NCBI RefSeq assembly: GCF_015295825.1
Contig: NZ_DVEH01000020.1
Span: 1 to 45,243 of the forward strand
Length of the DNA stretch: 45,243 nt
Reading direction: 5' to 3'
Origin: Thermosynechococcus sp. M98_K2018_005
GTDB lineage: Bacteria; Cyanobacteriota; Cyanobacteriia; Thermosynechococcales; Thermosynechococcaceae
Program-made: the position numbers and the translations under genes
Shown: one piece after another, positions 38,732-45,243 of the stretch
How the letters are laid out: each line of letters opens with the position of its first letter
Numbering within the stretch: the first letter of the stretch is position 1
The notes under the pieces: generated by a model
What the model was told of the DNA's origin: nothing
Databases searched by the model: none
The model's input: the letters and a program-made list of their open reading frames with translations, nothing else

Positions 38732-40567
38732 ATGTTGCGATTATTTGCGGACACAGTATGGCTCGTTCCCTTCTACTCGCTGGCGGGAATGGTGCTGTCC
38801 TTGATTTGGTCACCAGGGATTACTCGGAAAACGGGACCTCGTCCAGCGGGCTATTTGAATATCTTGCTCACGTTTTTCTCCTTTGTTCATGCACTGTTGG
38901 CCACGGTGGCGATCGCCAACCAGCCGCCCCAGTATTTGCACTGGACGTGGCTGGATGTGGCGGGTCTGCACTTTGACATTCCTGTTGAAATTTCGATTTT
39001 GACGACCACTGCCCTGATGCTGATCACAGGCTTGAACCTCATGGCTCAGGTCTTTGCGATCGGCTACATGGAGATGGATTGGGGCTGGGCACGGTTTTAT
39101 GCCCTGTTGGCCCTCTTTGAAGGCGGGATGGCGGCGCTTGTGCTCCTTGACTCCCTCTTCTTCAACTACGTTGTCCTGGAAATTCTTACCCTTGCCACCT
39201 ATTTGCTCATTGGTTTTTGGTTTAACCAGCCTTTAGTGGTGACCGGTGCCCGCGATGCCTTCCTCACCAAGCGGGTGGGAGACTTGGTGCTCCTGATGGG
39301 GGTGTTGGCGATTTATCCCCTCGCTGGCTCTTGGAACTACGATGATTTGGCGGCTTGGGCAGCCACAGCTCAGGTGAACCCCACGCTGATTACGCTGATT
39401 TGTCTGGCGTTGATTGCAGGACCAATGGGGAAATGTGCCCAGTTTCCGCTGCACCTGTGGTTGGATGAAGCGATGGAAGGCCCAATTCCCGCTTCGATTC
39501 TCCGAAATGCCATTGTTGTGGCTACGGGGGCATGGGTACTGGTGAAGTTAACGCCCGTCCTGAGTCTTTCGCCTGTGGCCCTGACGGCTCTGCTGGTGAT
39601 TGGCAGTGTCACTGCCTTGGGGGGAACCCTGGTTGCCATTGCCCAGGTGGATATTAAGCGTGCTCTGTCCTATTTGGTCAGTGCCTATATGGGCTGGGTG
39701 TTTATTGCTGTGGGTCTCAAGGAGCCCGGCTTAGCTTTTGTCTTTATCCTCGCCTATGGGGTGGCAATGGCACTGTTGATGATGAGTATTGGGGCCATCA
39801 TCTGGAATAGCATTACTCAAGATCTGCGCCTGCTGGGTGGGCTGTGGTCACGGCGCCCCATTTCTGGTATTTCGTTCTTGGTTGGTTCAGCAGGACTACT
39901 GGCACTGCCTCCCTTGGCGGGCTTTTTGCCGCAGGCGGAATTACTGGATACGGCCTTTGCCCAACTGCCTTGGGTTGGGGTTGTGCTGCTGCTGGTGAAT
40001 ACATTTGCTGCCTTTAGCCTAGGTCGCACGTTCTGTCTGATTTGGGGCGGTGAAGTCAAACCGATGACGGCGCGATCGCCCGAGGTCTTTTGGCCGATGA
40101 TTTTGCCGATGACCGTTGATCTGGGCCTGGTGCTGCACTTACCCATTCTCATGTGGCGCTTTGATTGGGTGATTTGGACCCATCCTTCCTTGACTACCGC
40201 AGTTGCACTGACAGTTACTGCGCTTTTGGGCTGGGGCGCAGCCACATGGGTTTATCTCGGCAAAGCAATTCCCAAACCTGTGCAGTTTCCCCTACCGTCG
40301 GTACAGGATCTGCTGGCCTACGATTTCTATACGCCGAAGCTCTACAGGGCCACCGTGGTGGGAGCCGTGGATATGATTTCCCGCATTACCGCTTGGTTTG
40401 ATCGCACGTTTGTGGATGGCACTGGTAATGCCTTTGGCGTGGTGACGCTCCTAGGGGGCGATCGCCTGAAGTACAGTACAACCGGTCAATCCCAAGCCTA
40501 TCTCCTCACCATCTTGATGGGGGTCGCCATTCTGGTGATTGCCATTTGTTGGCCACTGCTGGCTTAG
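38732..40567 (+). CDS. ndhF3: NDH-1 subunit NdhF3 (inducible CO2-uptake complex)
   Basis: NdhF3 is the distal proton-pumping antiporter-like subunit of the NDH-1MS complex, which couples electron flow to CO2 hydration at the thylakoid. The 611-residue protein has about 16 helices. The antiporter core motifs include ARFYALLALFEGGMAALVLLDSLFFNYVVLEI, the Lys helix GKCAQFPLHLWLDEAMEGPIPASILRNA, and VDIKRALSYLVSAYMGWVFIAVG. It is assigned to the F3 rather than F1 class by its operon with ndhD3 and cupA. GGGG lies before the ATG. ndhD3 follows after 27 bases. Confidence 0.93.
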   Translation: MLRLFADTVWLVPFYSLAGMVLSLIWSPGITRKTGPRPAGYLNILLTFFSFVHALLATVAIANQPPQYLHWTWLDVAGLHFDIPVEISILTTTALMLITGLNLMAQVFAIGYMEMDWGWARFYALLALFEGGMAALVLLDSLFFNYVVLEILTLATYLLIGFWFNQPLVVTGARDAFLTKRVGDLVLLMGVLAIYPLAGSWNYDDLAAWAATAQVNPTLITLICLALIAGPMGKCAQFPLHLWLDEAMEGPIPASILRNAIVVATGAWVLVKLTPVLSLSPVALTALLVIGSVTALGGTLVAIAQVDIKRALSYLVSAYMGWVFIAVGLKEPGLAFVFILAYGVAMALLMMSIGAIIWNSITQDLRLLGGLWSRRPISGISFLVGSAGLLALPPLAGFLPQAELLDTAFAQLPWVGVVLLLVNTFAAFSLGRTFCLIWGGEVKPMTARSPEVFWPMILPMTVDLGLVLHLPILMWRFDWVIWTHPSLTTAVALTVTALLGWGAATWVYLGKAIPKPVQFPLPSVQDLLAYDFYTPKLYRATVVGAVDMISRITAWFDRTFVDGTGNAFGVVTLLGGDRLKYSTTGQSQAYLLTILMGVAILVIAICWPLLA

Positions 40568-40594
40568 TGCTCCATTCCTTGAGGTTCTTGCCCT

Positions 40595-42070
40595 ATGCTG
40601 ACGCTGTTAATTGTTTTGCCCGTCATCGGTGCGCTGCTGATGCCGCTGCTGGCGGAGCGATTGCTCCGTTCGGTTGCTTTGGTTAGCGCCGGTGTCACCT
40701 TTGCCCTCTCCCTCGCGATGCTGATGCAGTTTGATACGCAGCAGACCGCACTGCAATTTACGGAGTTCGTGCCGTGGCTGTCGCCCTTGGGATTGAACTA
40801 TTCCCTTGGCGTGGATGGGTTGTCCCTACCGCTGATCGTCTTGGGGACGTTCTTGACCCTTGTGGTCGTGTTCACGGGTGAAAAAAGTGCCCATCGCCTC
40901 TTTTATGCCCTTGTTCTCCTTGCCAATGCAGGGGTTACCGGTGCTCTGGCTGCCCAAAACCTGCTCCTGTTCGTTCTTTTCTACGAACTTGAATTGGTTC
41001 CCTTTTACCTGTTGATTTTGATCTGGGGTGGGGAACGCCGCGAACAGGCCGCCATCAAGTTCCTCATCTATACTGCAGTCTCTGGCATTCTTGTCCTCGC
41101 TGCCTTTTTAGCCATGGGTTGGCTGATCCACGCTCCTAGCTTTGACTATGCCGATATTCAAATGGCTGGCTTGGCACCCACGACCCAAGGCATTCTGCTG
41201 TTGCTGTTGATCTTGGGCTTTGGGATCAAAATGCCCTTGGTGCCCCTCCACAGTTGGTTGCCCGATGCCTATGTGGAAGCCTCAACCCCGACAGCAATTC
41301 TCCTTGGGGGGGTACTGGCGAAGCTGGGAACCTATGGCTTGGTGCGTTTTGCCCTAGGCTATTTTCCAGAAGCTTGGGGACAGTTTTCTAGTCTCTTGGC
41401 GATCGTGGCGGCGGTGGGGATTACCTATGGTGCCCTTGCAGCCATTGCCCAAAAGGATATTAAACGGATGGTGGCCTACAGTTCGATTGGCCACATGAGC
41501 TATGTCCTCCTAGCGGCGGCAGCCCATACACACCTCAGCATGGTGGGGGCGATCGCCCAAATGATCAGCCACGGCTTGATTCTGGCGCTGCTGTTCTATC
41601 TCGTGGGTGTGATTGAAACCAAAGTGGGCACCCGTGAACTGAACGTGCTCAATGGGTTGCTCAACCCCCTGCGCGGCCTACCCACGACCAGTGCCCTCTT
41701 GATCTTGGGCGGCATGGCCAGTGCTGGTATCCCTGGACTGGTGGGGTTTGTGGCTGAATTTCTCATCTTCCAAGGCAGCTACGGCACATTCCCAATTCCC
41801 ACCCTGATTGCGGTCATCGGGACTGGTTTGACAGCCGTTTACTTTGTGATTTTGATTAACCGCACCTGTTTTGGTCGCCTTGACAATGCGACGGCCTACT
41901 ACCCCCGGGTGGTTTGGTCAGAAAAAATGCCCGCCATTGTCCTGACCCTGTTGATCCTATTCTTGGGCGTCCAGCCGACGTGGCTTGTGCGCTGGAGTGA
42001 AACCACCAGTGCCCAGATTGTTGCGGCGGTACCGAGTGCAACCGAAATTGTGGCCAGTTTACCCCAATAG
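40595..42070 (+). CDS. ndhD3: NDH-1 subunit NdhD3 (inducible CO2-uptake complex)
   Basis: NdhD3 is the second proton-pumping subunit specific to the NDH-1MS complex. At 491 residues it has the NuoM-like pattern LNYSLGVDGLSLPLIVLGTFLT. It also has the glutamate helix FVLFYELELVPFYLLILIWGG, KMPLVPLHSWLPDAYVEASTPTAILLGGVLAKLGTYGLVRF, and QKDIKRMVAYSSIGHMSYVLL. It sits between ndhF3 and cupA, 16 bases before the latter. This F3-D3-CupA order is diagnostic of the low-CO2-inducible, high-affinity system. Confidence 0.94.
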   Translation: MLTLLIVLPVIGALLMPLLAERLLRSVALVSAGVTFALSLAMLMQFDTQQTALQFTEFVPWLSPLGLNYSLGVDGLSLPLIVLGTFLTLVVVFTGEKSAHRLFYALVLLANAGVTGALAAQNLLLFVLFYELELVPFYLLILIWGGERREQAAIKFLIYTAVSGILVLAAFLAMGWLIHAPSFDYADIQMAGLAPTTQGILLLLLILGFGIKMPLVPLHSWLPDAYVEASTPTAILLGGVLAKLGTYGLVRFALGYFPEAWGQFSSLLAIVAAVGITYGALAAIAQKDIKRMVAYSSIGHMSYVLLAAAAHTHLSMVGAIAQMISHGLILALLFYLVGVIETKVGTRELNVLNGLLNPLRGLPTTSALLILGGMASAGIPGLVGFVAEFLIFQGSYGTFPIPTLIAVIGTGLTAVYFVILINRTCFGRLDNATAYYPRVVWSEKMPAIVLTLLILFLGVQPTWLVRWSETTSAQIVAAVPSATEIVASLPQ

Positions 42071-42086
42071 TTAGGAGAGTATCCCA

Positions 42087-43400
42087 ATGGTTCAAGCAAT
42101 CGAGCGCCCCAGTTCGGCAAAACTGCCCCCGCTGGATCACCCCTTAGCCGATATTATTTACCGCCTCGAGGCGGGGGGTGCCCTCATTCCCGACACGCCA
42201 GTGAACCTGATGAAGATCATCGGTATGTACAAGGCCTATTCAATTCCGATGGACTTTTACTGGCGGGATTTGCTCTACCTCGGTGAGCGGGTCTTTATTA
42301 ATCCCTTCCCCTTTTTCAAGTATTTCCCGACTAAGGAATACTTTGATCTGCCTAACCACTACGCTGGCGATACAGCGGATCTGCGGATTTGGCGCGGCCC
42401 CGCCCATGCCCACCCTGAACTGATGGCGTTCATTGAGAAAGGGGAAACTGGGAAGATGCCTCGCCTGCTGCACCACCTTTGGCACGATCGCATCAACATG
42501 GAGTTTTCCGAAGACTTGGCGCGAGCCATGATGTGGCACCGCATGGGGGGTGAGCTAGACATTTACCTCGACTCTGAGGAGTACAAAGCCGCCGCCGATA
42601 AGGCAATTCGCGCCTACTTCAAACGCAACCCGCTGATGCTCGGGCTGTACAAGCTCTTTCCCGACCTCTTCTTGGAGCAGGCTCGCCAAGCCACGTACAT
42701 GAACGTGCTGGGGCTATTTTGGGAAGTGATGGCACCCGTCTTCTTCGAGATTAGCGATCGCTATGACGAGGGCAGCATTACCAGCGTTAAGGATGCCATG
42801 AACTTCTTGGTCAATGGAATTTTTGCCGTTGCCGGTCGCCCGATTTACCACCATGTCTATATTGATGACGAGGTGCATGTCCTTGTCCCCAAGGAAAAGG
42901 GCTTTATGTGGCTTTATGAAGCGGCCTTCCCCTATGTGGAAGCGGTCTTTTACCGCACAGCCCCCTTCCGGGGAACCAAGTCCTACAATGCCCAAGCCAA
43001 TCAGGTGCCCACTGATCAGGTGGACTTCCACTACGGCATTCTCTTTGCCGATAAATTCCCTGTCGGGACGGCGGGGATTCCACCCACGTTGCTCCACCAA
43101 GATATGTATCACTTCCTCCCCCAATACCTGAAGGATTACTTCCACCAGCACTGTCGCGGCGAGGATGATATTTTGGTGCAGTTGGGGATTGCCTTTCAGC
43201 ACTCTATGTACACAGTGACCTCTGCCGTTTTGCAAGCAACCCGTGCCGCCTTCTACTATCCTTTGGATGACCCGAATCCTGAGCACTTAATGGCGAACCG
43301 CCGCTTCTTTGTGGCGCAGATGAATCGCTTTATTCGACCCCAGTACGGGATCGCTGAGGCCTGCAAAATCCGCAATGTCCAAGATCCCAATTACTTGTAG
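42087..43400 (+). CDS. cupA: CO2 hydration protein CupA (ChpY)
   Basis: CupA is the peripheral subunit that sits on NdhF3/NdhD3 and is thought to convert CO2 to bicarbonate by a zinc-dependent, carbonic-anhydrase-like reaction. The 437-residue protein is soluble and rich in His and Tyr. It carries the Cup-family segments IIGMYKAYSIPMDFYWRDLLYLGERVFINPFPFFKYF and ARQATYMNVLGLFWEVMAPVFFEISDRYDEG. It also has FRGTKSYNAQANQVP and GTAGIPPTLLHQDMYHFLPQYL. CupA is preferred over CupB by operon context and length. GGAGAG precedes the ATG. A terminator follows at 43423, and cupS is not next in line. Confidence 0.94.
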   Translation: MVQAIERPSSAKLPPLDHPLADIIYRLEAGGALIPDTPVNLMKIIGMYKAYSIPMDFYWRDLLYLGERVFINPFPFFKYFPTKEYFDLPNHYAGDTADLRIWRGPAHAHPELMAFIEKGETGKMPRLLHHLWHDRINMEFSEDLARAMMWHRMGGELDIYLDSEEYKAAADKAIRAYFKRNPLMLGLYKLFPDLFLEQARQATYMNVLGLFWEVMAPVFFEISDRYDEGSITSVKDAMNFLVNGIFAVAGRPIYHHVYIDDEVHVLVPKEKGFMWLYEAAFPYVEAVFYRTAPFRGTKSYNAQANQVPTDQVDFHYGILFADKFPVGTAGIPPTLLHQDMYHFLPQYLKDYFHQHCRGEDDILVQLGIAFQHSMYTVTSAVLQATRAAFYYPLDDPNPEHLMANRRFFVAQMNRFIRPQYGIAEACKIRNVQDPNYL

Positions 43401-43422
43401 GGAGTCGTAGGACAGGACATCA

Positions 43423-43453
43423 GGGAGAGGGGGTGTGTCTCTTCTCCCTTTTT
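43423..43453 (+). terminator. Terminator of the ndhF3-ndhD3-cupA operon
   Basis: GGGAGAGG pairs with CTTCTCCC (eight pairs, one G-T) around a ten-base loop and is followed by five T residues. It starts 23 bases after the cupA stop. Confidence 0.7.
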
Positions 43454-43551
43454 GCTAGGCTGGAATCAAAGTAAATTTTTGTGACATATTCCTCCGCCTA
43501 ACGGCAAAGAATTCTTGTTCCTGATGCAGCGACATGACTTACAATTTCAGG

Positions 43552-43635
43552 TTTCCCCTCCGCCGCCGCGGCGACTGTCTTCCCAGTCGCTCCCTCTTTC
43601 GAGGCAGTTCCCCAATGCCCTTGGGTACTGTTTTT
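43552..43635 (+). ncRNA. Candidate small structured RNA or element-derived RNA
   Basis: Three stem-loops lie back to back on the plus strand. They are GCGACTG/CAGTCGC (43571-43590), CCTC/GAGG with a TTTC loop (43593-43604), and CAGT..CCCAA/TTGGG.ACTG (43605-43630). The last is followed by TTTTT, as in an intrinsic terminator. TACAAT at 43540-43545, with a weak TTGTTC 19 bases upstream, could start a transcript near 43552. The same stems exist on the minus strand, where they would precede the putative element end like the RNA scaffold of a TnpB locus. Neither reading is proven. Confidence 0.25.
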
Positions 43636-43788
43636 GACTCTGTTTGATCTTCTTTTGCCCACGCCATGAGATCGCCAGATGCCGCCCCGCACCAAGTTTT
43701 GCTCGGTCTATACGTTGGCGTTGGACTTTCAGATGCACTTAGGCTCTCTGATTAGCATGGGCTTATTTTTTATCATAGAATGGACGAA

Positions 43789-43836
43789 AAAGCCGCCCTA
43801 TAGACCGTTAGGTCGCGCGTAGCAGGGCGGGGCTTT
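43789..43836. repeat. Large imperfect hairpin upstream of grxC
   Basis: AAAGCCGCCCT (43789-43799) pairs with AGGGC-GG-GGCTTT (43824-43836) in 11 base pairs with a two-base bulge. It encloses a second small stem, GACC/GGTC (43803-43814). On the plus strand TTTTTT follows at 43845-43850, just before grxC. It could be an attenuator-like leader or terminator for plus-strand transcripts. It could also be the left-end hairpin of the insertion-element remnant. Confidence 0.5.
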
Positions 43837-43867
43837 AGACCCAATTTTTTGGTAACGAGGTAAAGCT

Positions 43868-44131
43868 GTGGCCAACGTCGAAATCTATACGTGGTCTCGT
43901 TGTCCTTTTTGTATTCGGGCAAAGCAATTGCTGACGCGCAAAGGGGTGAAATTTACCGAGTACGTCATTGATGGCGATGAAGCGGCTCGTGCTGCAATGG
44001 CGCAACGTGCCCATGGCCGGCGATCGCTCCCACAAATTTTCATTAACAACGAGCACATTGGCGGCTGTGATGATCTCTATGCCCTAGAGGCGCAAGGCAT
44101 CTTGGATACGCTCCTGCAAGCGGCAGCTTAG
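43868..44131 (+). CDS. grxC: Glutaredoxin 3
   Basis: Grx3-type dithiol glutaredoxin reduces protein disulfides and glutathione mixed disulfides using glutathione. The 87-residue thioredoxin-fold protein has the active site CPFC at residues 12-15 (WSRCPFC). The cis-Pro motif SLPQIFINNEHIGGCDDL includes the glutathione-binding GGCDD. The start is GTG 43868, with a Shine-Dalgarno-like GAGG upstream. gshB starts four bases after its stop, so glutaredoxin and glutathione synthesis are co-expressed, a common cyanobacterial arrangement. Confidence 0.94.
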   Translation: MANVEIYTWSRCPFCIRAKQLLTRKGVKFTEYVIDGDEAARAAMAQRAHGRRSLPQIFINNEHIGGCDDLYALEAQGILDTLLQAAA

Positions 44132-44135
44132 CTCA

Positions 44136-45098
44136 ATGGCTGTGGATATCGCCTTTATCATTGACCCGATCGCTAGCCTTGACCCCGGCCACGATACCAG
44201 TGTGGCCTTGATGGAAGCAGCACAAGCAGCAGGGGCACAGGTGTGGGTAACAGAAATTTCCCAACTGCTGATCCGAGAAGGTCAGGTATGGGCGGCGGTT
44301 ACCCCGATCCAGTTATCGCCTGTGCAACTAGTGGCCGGCCAGTGGCAGATTCCCCAACCTTGGTTTCAGGCGGGCGCAGTGGAATGGCGACCCCTCCATA
44401 CCTTTCGAGCGGTGTGGATGCGCAAAGATCCCCCTGTGAATACCGCTTACCTCTATGCCACATACTGTCTTGATTTAATCGATCCGCAAACCACCCTTGT
44501 CCTCAACTCGCCAGCAGGGTTACGCCATGCCAATGAAAAGATGTATGCCCTGCAATTTACCCGTGTGATTCCCAAGACAATTGTGACTGGAGACAAGCAG
44601 CGCATTCGTGAATTTGTGCAGCAGCAGGGCATGGCGGTGCTCAAACCCCTAGGGGGCAAAGCGGGGGAAGGCATTCTCTTTTTACAGGCGGGCGATCGCA
44701 ACCTCAATTCAATGATTGAAATCAGTACCCAACGCGGACAACTGCCCGTGATGGTGCAAGAGTATCTACCGGCGGCCAAGGAAGGCGATAAACGAATCAT
44801 TCTCCTCAATGGTGAACCCATTGGTGCCGTCAACCGGATTCCCACAGGGGATGAGTTTCGGGGCAATATGGCCACGGGGGGACGGGTAGCCGCTGCCGAA
44901 ATTACCGAGCGCGATCGCCAAATTTGTCAAACCTTAGCCCCTGCCCTACGGCGCGATGGTCTCTACTTTGTGGGGATTGATGTCATTGGTGGCTATTTAA
45001 CAGAAGTGAATGTGACTAGCCCCACCGGTGTTCGTGAGATTGATCGCCTCAATGGTGCTCGCCTCAGTCAACAGGTGATGGCTTGGCTATTGGGCTAG
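44136..45098 (+). CDS. gshB: Glutathione synthetase
   Basis: GshB joins gamma-glutamylcysteine and glycine with ATP to make glutathione. The 320-residue ATP-grasp protein opens IAFIIDPIASLDPGHDTSVALMEAA, the family N-terminus. It has WMRKDPPVNTAYLYATYCLDLI, VLNSPAGLRHANEKMYALQF, the ATP-binding VLKPLGGKAGEGILFL, and QEYLPAAKEGDKRIILLNGEPIGAVNRIP. It ends at FVGIDVIGGYLTEVNVTSPTGVREIDR. It is complete in the window and forms a two-gene operon with grxC. The last 145 bases after it hold no feature I can support. Confidence 0.96.
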   Translation: MAVDIAFIIDPIASLDPGHDTSVALMEAAQAAGAQVWVTEISQLLIREGQVWAAVTPIQLSPVQLVAGQWQIPQPWFQAGAVEWRPLHTFRAVWMRKDPPVNTAYLYATYCLDLIDPQTTLVLNSPAGLRHANEKMYALQFTRVIPKTIVTGDKQRIREFVQQQGMAVLKPLGGKAGEGILFLQAGDRNLNSMIEISTQRGQLPVMVQEYLPAAKEGDKRIILLNGEPIGAVNRIPTGDEFRGNMATGGRVAAAEITERDRQICQTLAPALRRDGLYFVGIDVIGGYLTEVNVTSPTGVREIDRLNGARLSQQVMAWLLG

Positions 45099-45243
45099 TA
45101 CAGTAATACTTAACTACTCAAAAGCCAGAAGTGTTGAATCCTGCAAAAACCTTAACATTCTAAGCCACACGTAGCTCTGGCTGCCAATCAAAGCTCCAGT
45201 GCACTATCGAACACCGCCGACTCATACCAATTCAAGTTGAATC

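Larger units (their letters stand above)
43488..43836 (-). mobile_element. Possible internally deleted IS200/IS605-type element
   Basis: Read on the minus strand, one end has a hairpin (43789-43836) followed by an AT-rich TATGATAAAAAATAAG and an ATG. After that comes a short basic fragment, HLKVQRQRIDRAKL, reminiscent of a TnpB N-terminus but quickly out of frame. The other end has AAGAATTCTTTGCCGTTAGGCGG (split across a hairpin, 43488-43512) followed by AGGAATATGTCA. This resembles the right-end hairpin of IS605-group elements in cyanobacteria, typically AAGAAT-CCCC...GGGG-AGTATGTCA. Between them lie about 250 bases with no long open frame. I read it as a collapsed element with both ends kept. 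No transposase domain is recognisable, and the match is from memory. Confidence 0.35.

Overview
The window looks like chromosomal DNA of a thermophilic unicellular cyanobacterium of the Thermosynechococcus type. The evidence is the dense GCGATCGC (HIP1) octamers in both coding and non-coding DNA, cyanobacterium-specific genes (petP, ndhF3-ndhD3-cupA, DUF928, a DICT-domain histidine kinase, a FutA-type iron-binding protein), and AtpD, AtpC and PetP sequences that match what I remember of Thermosynechococcus. No database was searched. It is mostly ordinary, tightly packed housekeeping DNA with a few decayed or unusual loci.

Layout. 1-4450: ruvA and tRNA-Thr(CGU) on the minus strand, then purA-rplY-tldD on the plus strand. 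4450-10030: ftsH (-), prfB (+) with the classic programmed +1 frameshift, then petP and the atpD-atpC pair (-). 10040-17360: a plus-strand run of ddl, a small NapH-like Fe-S membrane protein, an isoprenylcysteine-methyltransferase-like protein, a DHH-CBS-CBS-tRNA nucleotidyltransferase fusion, the clamp-loader subunit delta', and an orphan efflux adaptor lipoprotein. 17360-18870: a pyruvate-kinase-like gene (-) broken by one missing base in a C7/G7 run. 19250-22150: two small hypothetical genes, futA and cobD. 22215-25495: a PAS/GAF/PAS/GGDEF-EAL gene whose EAL half has decayed and whose N-terminus is cut by an amber codon. 25660-29930: a lipoprotein with a 3D-like C-terminus, queE (-), a DUF928 secreted protein, another secreted protein, and coaE. 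29900-36930: a DICT-GAF-histidine kinase with a pseudo-receiver (-), cobN (+), and bioY plus an FHA protein (-). 37237-43400: an HlyD-type adaptor, then the inducible CO2-uptake operon ndhF3-ndhD3-cupA. 43401-43867: a gene-free, hairpin-rich stretch resembling a collapsed IS200/IS605-type element. 43868-45098: grxC-gshB (glutathione system).

Functional themes. Inorganic carbon and energy: NDH-1MS subunits, ATP synthase beta/epsilon and PetP. Cobamide and biotin supply: CobN, CobD, BioY. Glutathione redox: glutaredoxin plus glutathione synthetase. Translation and tRNA: prfB, rplY, tRNA-Thr, CCA-adding domain, QueE. Signalling: c-di-GMP enzyme remnant, DICT-GAF kinase, FHA protein. I found no CRISPR array, prophage, rRNA or complete transposon. 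Nothing here is convincingly a whole new system. The best candidates for a second look are the frameshifted pyruvate-kinase-like gene, the decayed GGDEF-EAL gene that may now be a pure cyclase, the two-cysteine GAF domain of the kinase, the NapH-like/methyltransferase pair, and the hairpin-rich insertion-element remnant.
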